Assembly: GCA_017591395.1 (NCBI GenBank)
Contig: WEDG01001312.1
Location: 248,001-312,000 of the forward strand
Length of the DNA stretch: 64,000 nucleotides
From: Schistocephalus solidus
Taxonomy: Eukaryota; Platyhelminthes; Cestoda; Diphyllobothriidea; Diphyllobothriidae
Direction: 5' to 3'
In this document: positions 10,299-21,898 of the stretch, piece after piece
Numbering within the stretch: position 1 is the first letter of the stretch
Layout of the letters: every line of letters begins with the position of its first letter
Position numbers and translations under genes: made by a program
Notes under the pieces: model-generated
Told to the model about the DNA's origin: nothing
Databases searched by the model: none
Seen by the model: only the letters and a program-made list of their open reading frames with translations

Positions 10299-11270
10299 TG
10301 TTATTTAAGCAAACAAACAAACCAAATCTAAAGTGGTTAATGAAAAGAGGAGTTTGTTTTAGGTTTTTTCCTGTGTTCTAAGGATTTGACGGCGCCCAAG
10401 CAGTTTCAAATCAATAAACCTATTTAATAAAAAATTGAGCGAGTACCCACTCTCGCGATTTACGCTGCCGAAATACATCTCAAACTCGCCTTCAACAGGG
10501 AAGAAACGAGCCATGTGCTCTGTTCGGCCCCTTTTCTTCAAGAGCATAAAAGACTACAGACGGCTGATTTCTTTTGTCAATTGCTTCCTATGCTTGGCCA
10601 GAGCTTTATATCTTCGCACTCGGTTGAAAATATGCCGAAGTCTTCTAAAACAGTTATGAAACGAGGAACACCCCAATAATGCGCCATTCAGTTATTGAAG
10701 AGAAACCTATAGAAGCTGCAAATCCGGGAATCGATACCAGTACCTTCGGCACAGAAGAACATTGCAATTCCTCTTACGCCGCGAAAGCACAGTCTGCGAG
10801 CGAGCAGCATAATAATACAAGCACAGAACTACAATTAAAAGCCAGTTTAAAAATCATTAGCGGTCTCATGTGAAGAAAACAATCGTATTATTAAACCTCC
10901 GGTGGAGCGAATATAAGGGCATCCAGGAGACACAGTAAAAAAGTGGGCTTACCGTGTGGTAAACAAGCATTAAGTAATTTATTAGTATTTAGACCAATTT
11001 AGTCGCCGTCGGTCTGTGCGTTGGTTGAGAAGCACTCAAGGAACGAGTTATGATACTACAGAACAATCGACACCGGCTGACTGATACCATTGAGCTCTCC
11101 TGGAGCTTAAAAATGACCCAACTCCCCAGCGGACAGGACAGGGATATTCTTTTAAGGAAAGCACCGGAAATGAAAGCTTGAAGCCTGTTGGAAAAAGAAA
11201 GAAAACTGTTTCACCAGAACAAACTCCTGAAAAATTTGCCTCATAGCCTGATGAAAGATTTCGTACGAAT
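10299..11270. other. No supported feature
   Basis: Short frames occur on both strands at 10359-10873 with no domain, splice pattern or repeat similarity that I can recognise. Confidence 0.4.
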
Positions 11271-11470
11271 GTATCAGTATCAGTATCAGTATATTTGAGG
11301 TAGATGTAGGTGAGTCACCTTTGAATTCCCTATTTGTACATGCGAGTTGTGGTATCAAAAAAAATAGTATCTCGATATGTTGGCGAGGCCAACATAATGG
11401 AACAAAGTTGAAAAAGAGCAGACAGTGAAAAAAAACTCCCGGTGATATTTAGGAGAAAAAAACTGCCGCC
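11271..11470 (-). repeat. Probable 3' end of a CR1/Jockey-like element
   Basis: The plus strand contains GACAGTGAAAAAAA, then GTGATATTTAGGAGAAAAAA, closely matching 1193-1250 in the 3' UTR of the element at 1121-3860. A (TATCAG)n run at 11271-11293 sits where a 3' tail would be on the minus strand. No RT is left upstream. Confidence 0.45.
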
Positions 11471-12198
11471 CTTGGGAGGGGGTCCAACGGGGGGCATTTC
11501 GGAGGTCACATGAATCAGCCAGATTCTCCCTTGCTGATTGCAGAGTCCGTTGAGGGATTTCAAAGGCGGAAATATATGTCCAGATCATCCTCGGTCCATT
11601 TCGGTTCGAACCAAGGGAGAAACGTTCATACACCTCATGGACGACGGTCGCCAGGTCCAGCTGATGCGAATACTCACGGTGTCACCAAGGTGTGCAAATA
11701 AGTTAAGCAGCAAAGACCTCGAGGACCCCAGCATGGGAATAATGGGAGAATGCAAGCCCTCGAATGAAAAAATGTGACAGAACTATGTTCAATGTGGATA
11801 CCATCCATGAAAAAAAAACCTTTCAAATCCATGCAATTTGACAGCGGAAAAACTGACAAAGCACCAATCGAGACGCCAAAATCCACAAGAGGGACTCATC
11901 CTTCATTCTAGGAGATGAAGTTGCCACACAACTTCATAGTAAGATTGGCTTTGATAAGGTGCGCGACTAAAAACTAATTAATGAACCTGGGTATGCTAGA
12001 ACTGGGTACAAAACATTGAAAAAGGGCATAAACTGCAAGTTTTCAGTCCGAAACCAGCAGGTCACATTCAATTTTAGACTGCACAACTCCCTGCTCGTAA
12101 AAACGTTATCTTACTGATGATATGACATCTCCATGACAAACCCCGTAGTGGCAATAAGCCATACTAGTCCGGAGAGGAAACCAAAGGATTCGCCCATG
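11471..12198. other. Unassigned region
   Basis: Open frames at 11510-11777 overlap on both strands and show no recognised domain. I see no feature here beyond the flank of the neighbouring retroelement. Confidence 0.35.
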
Positions 12199-13195
12199 CG
12201 TCAGTTTGACGACCCTAATCGGACGACCTCGACCGTATGCTCCACAGAAGGGTGGTGCAGTGAGGTGAATTGTGCACAAATAAGTTTTAAGTGATAGTAG
12301 ACTTGCACTGCAGCTATCGCACTCTCTCCTCCTCCCCAACCTGGACCAGATGTCATGACAGAGTCAAGAAGACTGGAGGCGGGAAAGGGCGCAGGTGGCT
12401 GGCGCGGCTGGAGCCGCCCCTGCGCGTACTACCACACCTGGCTCGGATCCCACAGAGTAGGAGCGCCATAAAAGTCGCACTAAGAAAGAGCCATTGCAGC
12501 CTGACTGTCAGTCCGCCAGTTAGCCAATTCCCACAAAACACACACTGGGATGACCACGTGGCCCGAGTTATCCCGTCAGTTGGTAACCTTCTAAGCCACG
12601 GCTTTTAGCGCACCGTGATAGTTTCAAGCGCATCGGGTTGCTTATAGTGAGTAAAATGCGCTGAGCCGTTGACCTAACTCTCTCCCCCACCCCCACAATC
12701 AGACCACCGTCCAAGCTGGTCAGTTTACTGATGCGGAAGTGGGCGCAGCTGATGGTGACCTCGTCTATGCGTACTACATACACGACCTGGTCCCAAAAAC
12801 CCAAGCACCAGGATTTCACACAACAAGGGTTGAACGGATCACGTCTCTCATGTATGAGATAGCCGCAAAGCACGCTAAGAAGAAGCCATCGCAGCCTGAC
12901 TCTCAGACCACCAGTTAGCCACTCCACAAAACGCACATTGGACTGACTGTGAGGTCTGAATGCAACTGTCAGTTGGCAACCTTCTAACCTACGGCACTTA
13001 TCACCCTGTGATATTCTCAAGCTCAGATGGCACATGCTACAGAGGAGCCAAATGTAGAAAGCGCCGAGGAACATACTTGCCTCTCAATCAGCTATGCAGA
13101 CTGAGAGCGTGTTTTTTTGTGGTGTTGCATGTGATCATGTGAGGTTCATTGGCTGAAGAGGAGAGATGTAATGTTGTGGTATAGCCGGCGGTGTT
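12199..13195 (-). repeat. 3' UTR of zinc-finger element copy 1
   Basis: This block recurs at 26075-26940, and partially at 25014-25290, 34397-34862, 48280-48700 (opposite strand) and about 56880-56975. Shared landmarks are GTAGACTTGCACTGCAGC, GGCGCAGGTGGCTGGCGCGG, CGGCTTTTAGCGCACCGTGA and AAAATGCGCTGAGC. Short frames on both strands here (12291-12608, 12568-13074) are not genes. Confidence 0.85.
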
Positions 13196-14171
13196 CTACC
13201 GCAGGTTTTCATGGGGACGCATGTGGCTAATAGGCCCCATGTGGTGTTTGAATGTGGGTGGGCAGTGCGGAGAGTTGAGTCGGGTGTGGCGGGTGCATGT
13301 TGGTGCTCCTGGCACTGGTTCGCCGGTCTCTGTGCGGTGGATTTGCAAGTGACTGACCAGGCCGATACTTGATGTGCAAGTGCGGTGACAATGAGGCCAG
13401 GATAGGTCGGGAGGTGCTGAGTCTGGTGGGGATCTACTGCTGGTACTGGTATTCGAGCTCATTGGATGAATATGGGAAGTGTTTGATGGGTGCGAAAGAC
13501 GTGTTGGCATCGCAGTGGATTCCGCTTACGTGGATGCGCAAATGATCGAGCAGGCCCATGCGATAAGTGAATGTGCGTGGACAGTGAGGGCATTGGAGAG
13601 GGCAGTCTCTGCTTTGTATTGGTGCTCCAGGCACTAGTTCGCCAGTTTCCGTGTGATGGATCCGCAAGTGACCAATTAGGCCGATGTGGGATGTGAATGT
13701 GCGATCGAATGATGACGGTTAGTACCGAATCCCAATCGCTGGTACTGGGGGCAGTGGGGGTGTTGGAGGTAGCAGGTGGGAGGTAGTCGGAGGTGGCTAC
13801 TGAGGTGGTGGGGGTGGGGCAAGTGGTGTTTGTCGCCGTGATTGGCGCAGGGAGTGGAAGAGGCAGGGTATTGCTAGTGATCGTGGGCGGCGGGGCATAG
13901 ATGAAGTTGTTATCAGTGGTTGGGGTGGTCAGCATCGTGGGGTCTGAGGCAGTGTGGCAGAATTTGATTTTGTGTGAGTGTTGTTGCATTTAGCTTGAAG
14001 ATGTCCGTCCAGGCAGATTCGCGCGTGAAATTTGCGCTGAAAGCGTGGGCACATTGGCAGAGCTAGGGCATTGGCGGTGTTTATACGGGGCGCGTGTAAC
14101 TTGCAAACCAACGTTTTGGCCTTAGCAGTGGCGATCCAGTTGGATTCATTTATTGCTGTACCAGTCTTCAC
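13196..14171 (-). pseudogene. C-terminal C2H2 zinc-finger region of element copy 1
   Basis: Downstream of the RT, five C2H2-like fingers can be traced across three frames. Finger 1 (near 13985-14060) reads CPRFQRKFHARICLDGHLQ, with Phe for the second Cys. Finger 2 (near 13660-13715) is frameshifted. Finger 3 (near 13540-13605) reads CPHCPRTFTYRMGLLDHLRIH and is intact. Fingers 4 and 5 (13205-13400) have lost a Cys each (WPHC, SPHC). The linkers ELVPGAP and EPVPGAP follow TETG, as in the family. Ser/Thr/Pro-rich spacers separate finger groups. The frame ends MRPHENLR-stop at 13196. These domains probably bind nucleic acid, either element RNA or target DNA; that role is inferred. Confidence 0.85.
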
Positions 14172-14208
14172 GGATCGTCTCCAGGCTGGTCTGTCCTGGG
14201 CGACGTCC

Positions 14209-16337
14209 TCACAGGTTGCCGGGTTTATTTGCGGTTACTTCAGAGATTTCTTCAAAGTGTCCTTGTAGCTTCGTTTTTGACTTCCCTCTCGGTGAGCACC
14301 CGTAGCGACATCTCCGTAGAAAAGTCATTTGGGTAGTCGCTCGTCGACCATTCTCACTAGTTGGCCGCTCCATCGCAGTTGCGCTTGCCTCAGTATGGCG
14401 TGGATGCTGAGGATTCCGGTCCACTCCAGGACTTCCATGTCTGGCATCCTGTCTTGCCATCTCAGCTTCAGTATTCTGCGGAGGCAGCTGCGATGGAAAT
14501 GATTCAGCTTCCTGGCTTGGTTCGAGTATACGGTCCAGGTCTCCGCCTCTTAAAGGAGTGTCGTCAAGACGACGGCCTTGTACATCTTCAGTTTGGTGTT
14601 CAGGTGAATACCGTGGCAATTCCATGTGGAGTCCTGCAGCCGACCGACGGGCTGACTGGCTTTGGAGATCCCGTTGGACAACCTCGCCGTCGATTCTCGA
14701 GTTGCGTGACAGCGTGCTTCCCAGATAAGCAAAGATTTCACATTTTTGAGTTGATCGCCGTTTGACATTGATTCGGGGAGCATTGTGTTCGGCACTGGGT
14801 GGCGGTTTGTGCATGAACGCCATTTCGGTTGTACTGATTGTAAATCCAAATTTGGCGCAGACTGCGGCAAAGAGGTCCATGCTCCTTTGCAAGTCCTCCT
14901 TCATCATGGTGTTAAGGGTGCAGTCATACGCGAAGAGAAACCCATGGACTGTAGTCGTAGACACACGCGTTGGGACTGCATACACCGAAAGTTGAGAAGA
15001 TGCTCGTCATTTCTGTAGGCGATGCAGATCCCAGGGCACTCATCACGGTAGGCGTCCATCAGCATAACAGAGAACATGAGACTGAAGAGGGTGGATCCTA
15101 GTACGCAGCCCTGCTTCACTCCGGTTGGTATCTGCAAGTGCTTTGGACACAATCCTGTTGTCGGTGACGCGCGCCGTCATCCCATCATGAAGCTGACGCA
15201 CCATGTGCGTGAACCACTTAGGACAGCTGAATTTTCTGCATGACTTTCCACAGTCTGTCGCGATTTACCGTTTCAAAGGCTTTCGTCAGATCCACGAAGG
15301 TAGTGTAGAGGTGGGTTCGCATCTCATGGCACTTCTCTTGTAGCTGGCGGGCAGCAAAGATCATATCGGTTTGTTCCGTGGTGACGTTGGAAGCTACATT
15401 GGCTTTCCGGGAGCAGGCCCTGCTCTAGGTGACCGTTCAGATGATTGAGAAGGATACATGCAAAGATCTTCCCGGCAATGTTGAGCAACGAGATGCCTCT
15501 GTGGTTATCACAGAGTTGCCGGTTTCCCCTTCCGCTTGTAAATAAGGACGATGGTCACGTCTTTGAAATCCCAGGGTACGTGTCCTTGACACCAAATCCC
15601 CTGTAAGAGTGTTTTGAGTTCTACCATCAGCCGGGGACCGCCGTGCTTGTAGACTTCCGGTGTGATTGCGTCAGATCCCGGTGCTTTCCCATTGGAAATC
15701 TGTTGCACGGCCCGGATGGTTTCTGGTAGGGAAGGCGGCATTATTCGTGCCCACTTGAAGGAATTTGTCAGTGGCAACATCGGTGATTGCTGATGAGTAA
15801 TTAAGGACACTTCTGACGTTTTTGGTCCAGCGCTTCACAATTTCGGATTTCTCCGTCAGAAGTGCTGTGCCATCAGAGTTGAGCAGCGGCGCGGTTCCCT
15901 TGATGGAGGGGCCGTAGATAGTCTTTATGGCTTTGAGAATGTTTTTCATTTCATTGCGGTCCGCATACCCTTGGATTTTCCTGAGCCTTGCGGACCATCC
16001 AGCCGTCCTGCATCGCCTGCAGCCGTTGCTGTACAAGGCGGCAGCGGCATCTGATGAAGTCTGCTTTGGTGGCTTCAGTCCGAAGGTTCATTTAGGCTTT
16101 ATATAGCCGATTCTTCTCCACGATTTAGTTGTTGATGTCGGCGTAATTCTCGTCAAACCAGTCCTGGGTGTTGACGGTGTGCACTTCCGAGGACTTTGAG
16201 GGCTGTGGACTGGATGACATTTCACAGTTGACACCAGCGTGTTGCCTTGTGACGTTCTCATCTGGAACATGCAGGTCCTCCAGTTTCTGGGTTACTTGGT
16301 TGCTGAAAGCAAAACAGTGAGCAAGCGAATTTAACAA
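14209..16337 (-). pseudogene. Reverse transcriptase of element copy 1
   Basis: The linker shows RNEMKNILKAIKTIYGP (near 15900-15960). RT motifs follow: SNGKAPGSDAITPEVYKHGG (15630-15700), HRGISLLNIAGKIFACILLN (15460-15520), and TGVKQGCVLGSTLFSLMFSV (15060-15120). The catalytic FADD box reads FAYDC near 14925, so an Asp is lost. The thumb and end ([15 protein letters not shown], [13 protein letters not shown]) lie at 14209-14870 in shifted frames. Stops and frameshifts occur about every 200-400 bp. This copy cannot encode a working enzyme. Confidence 0.88.
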
Positions 16338-16370
16338 AAGAATATTTAACTTACTTGGTGGTCACGTATC

Positions 16371-17167
16371 TTAGGGCCTTCGTCGGGATTGAAGTCGGAG
16401 CCTCATCGTGGAAAGGACGAGGTGGTGATCCGTCCAACCATCGGCATCGCGGATCGCCTTGGTCACCAGCACGTCCTGCCGATCTCGCCTCCGAACGAGA
16501 ACATAGTCTAGCAGCTGCCAGCGCCACGACCGAGAGTGCATCCACATGGTCTTCTCCCGCGTCGGAAGGCGGAAGAAGGTGTTGGTCAGCAGTATACAGT
16601 GTTCTGCACAAGTTCGCAGAAGAAGGAGGTCGTTATCGTTACAGCCACCGAGACCGTGGGGACCCAGCACACCCTGCCAACTAGCGTGTGCTGTCCCGAC
16701 GCGGGCGTTGAAGTTGCGAAGGAGAATCAAGTTATCCGCCTCTGGCACAGTCATGAGGAGGGCATGCAGGTCCTTATATAATTTTTCCTTCGCGGCATCA
16801 GGGCTTGACATTGAAGGGCGTAGGCACTGATGATTGTGGTGCAGGGGCAGGTGGAGGCTCATCAGGCGATCATTTATATTCGCGGCAGACAGGGTAGATG
16901 TCCCACGATGTTGTTCCGGATGGCAAAGGCGACACCAGCGTCGCGTTGCTCTGCCTTTGGCCGGTCGCTCCAGAAGAATGTGTTGCCGGCACCCACTTCC
17001 TTCAGTTGACCCTGCTCAGAGAATCGGGTCTCGCTGAGAGCAGAAATGTCCACCTTGTAGCGCGCCATTTCCCGAACCCCTAGCGCTATCCTCCGTTCCG
17101 GCCGGTTGCTCCTCAGATTATCTAAAAGGGAACGAACATTCCAGGCTGTTAGTGTGAGCGGACTCAC
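16371..17167 (-). pseudogene. APE-type endonuclease of element copy 1
   Basis: The endonuclease nicks target DNA to prime reverse transcription. Motifs are LTAWNVRSLLDN (start), [15 protein letters not shown] (catalytic Glu), FFWSDRPK, then, after a frame change near 16870, [19 protein letters not shown] and [15 protein letters not shown], expected in the family, reads RNFN here, so the catalytic Asp is replaced by Asn. SDH is TDH, as in copy 2. The start at 17167 follows similarity to copy 2; no splice signals are needed. Confidence 0.87.
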
Positions 17168-17560
17168 CAGAACAGCCCGGAGAGTATCGAACGGGGCATG
17201 GGGACGGGGTTATTTTTGTTCGGTTGAATTTCACGACCGTGCGTTTTTGCGATCTGCGAGCCGCGGCCGGCTGCAGAAAACGCGATACCCAGCACTTGTT
17301 TATCACCTTTTCTAGCCTCTACTTCCACGAGGAGACCAGCAGTGTTGTCCCTAAATAGGGCTGTTTTGACATCCCAGACGGCTGCTGAACTCCACTATGG
17401 GTCACAGTTTTCTTTTAGTCGGAGAGTGACCCGAGTTAGCCTGGGCCATCTTCGGGGTTGCTGTCGCGCCCACTGTAGGATTTTTTAAGAGGGGTGGAGG
17501 TGGGAATGTCGGGAGTCAGACATACCGGGTTTGGAGGCACACACAAAAGCGGAGACCGGA

Positions 17561-17830
17561 GCCCATAAGCGTAACCGAAATATCGTACTAAAGGATGTTC
17601 CAGAGCCTAGATCAAGCATCGGAAATGAACGGGCGGTGCATGATCTAGATTGCCTTATTGAGTGCGCCAACACTATTCTGTAGGATGGGGAGCTTATCAC
17701 CGTACAACAAGCTCTCCAACGGGGCAAAGAGATTCTGCTTGTGATCTGTGATAATCCTTATGATCCCTTAAAATACGTCAGGGAAAATAAATTCATAAGT
17801 AAGGCATTTTTATTGATTTTAATAATTACT
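17561..17830. other. Unassigned spacer
   Basis: A frame at 17485-17727 overlaps the 5' UTR of copy 1 and has no recognised product. Nothing else is seen. Confidence 0.35.
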
Positions 17831-17930
17831 CCGACCGGTCCGGTTGGATTCTAACCCACGCCAGCAAGGGGAAGGTTTCAGTACAGCCAACGCTCTAGCC
17901 AACTAAGCTACGAGTCCCCACCGGGAGCCG
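17831..17930 (-). repeat. tRNA-like repeat, first copy
   Basis: The minus strand reads CGTAGCTTAGTTGGCTAGAGC (A-box type) and GGGTTAGAATCC (B-box type), with CCTTCCCCTTGCTGGC between them. It aligns with 18140-18225 on the other strand. Stems do not fit a functional tRNA. It is best seen as a tRNA-derived repeat. Confidence 0.6.
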
Positions 17931-18107
17931 TAAATTTCATCACACTTGAATCAAGTTACACACTCAGCCTACTACAACGTATGAAATCTACCAATTGTAA
18001 TAGAATATTCTGACTGACCATGCAGGCTTTCCTAAGCAATCCATATAGAATTCACCAGATGACTACCATGGGCAGTTAATTAGAAGGGTATTTCGGCAGC
18101 TTTAGAT

Positions 18108-18251
18108 CATTTTTTTGACCCATTTGTGAAAAACTCGGTGGCCTCGTATTTCAGTTGGCTAGAGCATTGAATTATTACAGCCTTCACCTTGCTGGCCTGG
18201 TTTCGAATCCTACCGGGCCACCGAGTTTTTCGCAATTTGGTCAAATGAAAA
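18108..18251 (+). repeat. Hairpin element with tRNA-like core
   Basis: The ends form an inverted repeat of about 35 bp: GTGAAAAACTCGGTGGCC (18126-18143) pairs at 17 of 18 positions with GGCCACCGAGTTTTTCGC (18216-18233), and pairing continues outward with mismatches to about 18108 and 18251. The core has GTATTTCAGTTGGCTAGAGC and GGTTTCGAATCC. It looks like a MITE- or SINE-like unit built on a tRNA sequence rather than a working tRNA gene. Confidence 0.6.
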
Positions 18252-18494
18252 GAAGTTCAGACAGCGGTCCTGATAGATAGAAGAATGGTCTTATGGTCAT
18301 CATACAGATATTGAGAAATCCTAAATATCCCTCAGGGGCTGTCAATACTTTAAAATGGAAAGACCAAACAGAGGACGGGTTAGGTTTTATGTCTGCTGTA
18401 GGCTAACCACCATCGTGAATTATCTATTCCATTTAAGGGTGTGTAAGTGTTAAGGATCATTGTTTCCCCTAACTACGTCCGGCCGCTAACGCTA

Positions 18495-18870
18495 TTGGTG
18501 GTTTATCGTTTGGCCAACCAGACATCTAAACATGTCTTTCTGCTCGTAGTTGAAGTAGACAAGGTTAGAGTTTAGAAGAGTGTCCTTCGTGTTGAGGATT
18601 TTAAGGCTTCTGGTTTAGACCGGTACGTGTGGACCGCAGAAGTGCTACTGGATAACTCAAACCACAAACTGATACGGGTGGCAACGGACCCGCTTTTTTG
18701 TCAGAACCGTACTTTAGAAACACTGAATCAGGATGGACAAGGCTCCAACTGTGTTGATCTTATTTTTAAGCGGGAGGATGAGTCTTGTCTCGGTTACAGT
18801 ACTTATCATCGGTAGAATAAAGTGACCACATTGTGCTACACATTGCGAAATCACTGGTTCCAAAGCCAAA
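18495..18870 (+). pseudogene. APE endonuclease fragment (CR1/Jockey-like)
   Basis: Readable in shifted frames: VVYRLANQ, then VEDFKASGLD (expected GDFNAPGI/V), VWTAE, NHKLIRVATD, CVDLIFKREDES, and finally SDHIVLHIAKSL near 18821-18855, the catalytic SDH. The GDFN Asp position is kept, while Asn is Lys. Confidence 0.7.
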
Positions 18871-18918
18871 TCTGCCCGATATTTGGGAGAAAAACAGATA
18901 GAAGGAGACTAACCACTT

Positions 18919-20900
18919 ATGAGAAAGGGACTCTCGGTAGTGCCGTGGGAAACTGAATTGCATGAACCTTGGAGCACTTTCAGTTCGTTACTGCAGAGGA
19001 TTGTAGGCTGCATTTCGCCTCTCAGCAGAAAGAACTCCACTTACAGTCCGAAGTGGACGAACATGGAAGTTCAGGCTTCCTTTAAAACAAATCGCTTTTG
19101 CAAACGCTATAAGTTGACGGATACTGAAGCAAATTTACGGGAATACATGCAACGACAGAAAATTTGTAAAGGTGAGGCTGCAAGGCCTCGAAGAAAATTG
19201 GAAGTGAACGTATTATCAAATTTGCTGGAATACCCCAAAATCTTGTATGGCTACATACGGAGCACTAAACGACAACGCGATCTAATCCCAGCTCTCTAGT
19301 TTTCAGCCGAAGTACTGGGGGTTGATAACCAAGTCAAAGCATTCATTTTGTCTAAATAATTTCTTTGAGACTTCAGGCGATGGATTACTTATTAATTTTT
19401 CTTCTCTGTACTTTTCGTCTGCACTAGTAAGGTGGAACTTCTCCGATGGAAGCCCGTGAAATCGCCTCGGCCGTACCGAATACCTGTACTTGTACTGCGA
19501 GGAACTGCCGGTGGACCGTGTGATCTAGTATTTATAATATTTCAGAAGTCTTTCAAAGAAAGCAAGCTCCTGTAGGAATTGAAGAATCATGCTTATCACA
19601 GAGATTTACAAGGGAGGATCACGGACGGATACCGGAAATTACCGTCGTGTTAGCTTGATTTGTATCTCGTGTAAAAAAAGGGAGCACAGTATAAACAGGG
19701 CATCTAGGGCAGTTTCTGGAAAAAATAACATTATGTGCGGTGAACAACATTTTTTTCGTCGAAGAAGCTCTTGTCTGAGGAGTATTCTTTATTCGCTGGA
19801 GAAATGGTCGAACTTCACAGAGGCAATCTTACAGCTAGGGCATTAGTTGACTTCCGAAAATCCTTCGATATCATATCACAAAGACTTTTCTTACAAAACA
19901 GTTGGAAACTATTGATTTTTGGACAGAATGTTCAAATGAATATAACTCTTTTGTCCCCTGGGGTGCAGGGATTTGATTTTGGATATTCTAACTTGGATTG
20001 GGTAAAGGTCAAAAGTGGTTTCCCACAAGTTTCCGTTCTACACCCGCTACTCCTCCTAATATATTTGAATGACAGTATGGATGATTTGGCTTGTGAAACT
20101 GTCCTGTCTGTCAAAGATATAAAACATGGGCTGAATTCAACTTTTCTGATGATGCAAAATGATTGCAATGGAGTATCGTCGTACATAGTGTTTGGTTGAC
20201 CAGGTGGCTTGGTCCTCGTTCCCGTCAAAAAGTGTCTCCAAAACGTCAGTATTTTATTCAAAACACAGCGTTAAAATATACGGAAAAGGACGAAGGGTAT
20301 GTAGACAACCGCGAGATTAATGCCATCAGAAAATTGTAAGGATGCAACTAGTACATCGCACTTAATCTGACGTGCGCTGCAAATATTGCCTCCTGTAAAC
20401 TTCGAACAAGCTTTGGCGTTTTCGTCAGACTCCATTTTGTTTTCAGTATTCCAGCTTGGGCAGCGTGGAGTAGAAAAGATATTAACCTCCTCGAACAGGC
20501 CCAAGAGAGGGTAACGAAGATAGTTAACGGTCCTAAGAATTTAACGTACGAGGATATATCGAAAAAGTTTGACTTTTACCCCCTAATTTATAGACATTTC
20601 CGGTGTAGTCTACTCTGTCCACCTCGGATTGTTCGGGCCATGGTTTCTCCGTGATATGGATGGATTTCTTCGTGTTTGTCTGCACAACTCATCTGCGCGG
20701 TAATTCGTACGGGGGGAAGACGCGAGCACTTCCGACTGGACCTCAGACAATTTTTTCTTCCGAAAATTAGTGGTACAGCCACAGAACTCGCTACTAAGCG
20801 AGACGGTTACTATTGACACAATTTTGATTTTAGAAGAAGAATAGCTGGCCTAATATTTGACAAAAAAGCATCTTTCACAAGATAATTATCCAGAGCCAGC
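18919..20900 (+). pseudogene. Reverse transcriptase (CR1/Jockey-like), broken
   Basis: Linker motifs are EYPKILYGYIRSTKR and RDLIPAL (ending 19299). RT pieces are PVKSPRPYRIPV (19455-19490; expected KSPGPDGI), FQKSFKESKLL, YKGGSRTDTGNYR (19600-19640), VDFRKSFDIISQRL (19848-19885), SGFPQVSVLHPLLLLIYLND (20010-20070) and, at the catalytic FADD position, SVKD. Thumb pieces include WAAWSRKDINLLEQAQERVTK (about 20455-20520), HFRLDLRQFFLPK and SGTATELATK (20725-20795). It is clearly inactive. Confidence 0.82.
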
Positions 20901-20920
20901 CTTTAAAAAGCTTTTTGTAT

Positions 20921-21898
20921 CTACTCGCCTTCCGCACTGCGTCACATTGTGTTGTATTTTGAGTCGAACACATTGTAAATGTTTTATAGATTATAATGAC
21001 TGTAACTATGCAACAGGTACCGTACATTAATAGGTTCATCAAGGTTAATATCTGTAACCCTTGCAACATACCTGAATACATAACCTTACTTAAACTTCTC
21101 AGAGACTGTACCAATCAACATCCAAACTTCCGGTCTTATGAAATTAATAAGACCTTGTTGACGATCTCCATACACTTAACTTATACCTAAACACTGATTT
21201 AGCCCTTATATAAACCATAAAGGTGTATCGGGAATCGAACAGTAAATGTATCCATAACTCTGTTATCCTAGCCCAAAAACTGGCCAAAAATCGGAATAAT
21301 TTTGTTCCAGCGCTCTAAATGGTCCTTCCATTAAAATTATGTTAGCAAGAAACGTGCCAATTAATGCATGCTGGTTCGTTTCCTCTTTGCGGATGGGTAC
21401 TGTTTTTCCGCATTCCATAAAATATCCGAGCTAAATCAGTCTATGTAACTCGGGATAACGGAGGCTTTTCTTTAAGAGGTTGACACTTGGCTCGTGCTTT
21501 TTGCATGTTAACCGCTCAGAACTAAAACCTGTGGCAGATTTTATTGACTTCTATGTTTATATATCTACTATTTGACAGCTAATTGGGGCCGCTCTTTGAA
21601 CCGACCTGTTCGTGATTCCTACTGAAGGAATTGTGGCCGCTGTATTTTATCCCCAGGGTAATGAACATTGGGTAAACAGTAAGACTTATTGAAGCATAGA
21701 CAAGCATTTTTATAGGTCACCAACTTTTATCCAAAAGAGCTGGCAGCTAAAATCTGTCAATTATCTCCATACTTATGAATTCATTTGCATGTCTAATTAA
21801 TTAGCACCCATTTCCTTTTTCTGGTAGAGCTGCCGGGATCACTAGCTCTTGACGTTGTCTTCTGTTATAGTTATAATTCTGTACTTGTTTGATCTCAG
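20921..21898. other. Intergenic or intronic, no firm feature
   Basis: One open stretch at about 21615-21690 (IPTEGIVAAVFYPQGNEHW) ends at a good donor (TTGG/GTAAAC), but lacks a good acceptor. It could be an exon of the gene that follows, though its phase does not fit the next exon. Confidence 0.3.

Larger units (their letters stand above)
12199..17560 (-). mobile_element. Zinc-finger non-LTR retrotransposon, copy 1
   Basis: Near full-length minus-strand copy. On the coding strand the order is 5' UTR (about 17168-17560), APE endonuclease (16371-17167), linker and reverse transcriptase (14209-16337), five C2H2 zinc-finger positions (13196-14171), and a long 3' UTR (12199-13195). The 5' end is placed where similarity to copy 2 stops after GGAGACCGG at 17559. 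The 3' end is placed where the other copies also start (GACAGTTCGACC-like). Many stops and frameshifts break the ORF. Cestode gene sets annotate such proteins as endonuclease-reverse transcriptase or craniofacial development protein 2-like. Confidence 0.88.
18420..20920 (+). mobile_element. CR1/Jockey-like non-LTR retrotransposon, second family
   Basis: Plus-strand relic with endonuclease C-terminal half (18495-18870), linker (18919-19299), and RT from fingers to thumb (19340-20900). No stop-free frame exceeds about 140 codons, but the order and motifs follow a CR1/Jockey ORF. It differs from the element at 1121-3860 in every alignable motif, so this is a separate family. The 5' end is truncated inside the endonuclease, and no 3' tail is clear. 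Confidence 0.8.

Noticed and set aside
12291..13142. Open frames on both strands in the 3' UTR of the zinc-finger element
   Set aside because: The same frames recur in other copies (26166-26854) only because the DNA is repeated; they lack start context and domains, and shift between copies.
18144..18215. Functional tRNA gene
   Set aside because: The acceptor pairs, but the T loop is too long and the anticodon arm does not form, so it was called a tRNA-like repeat.
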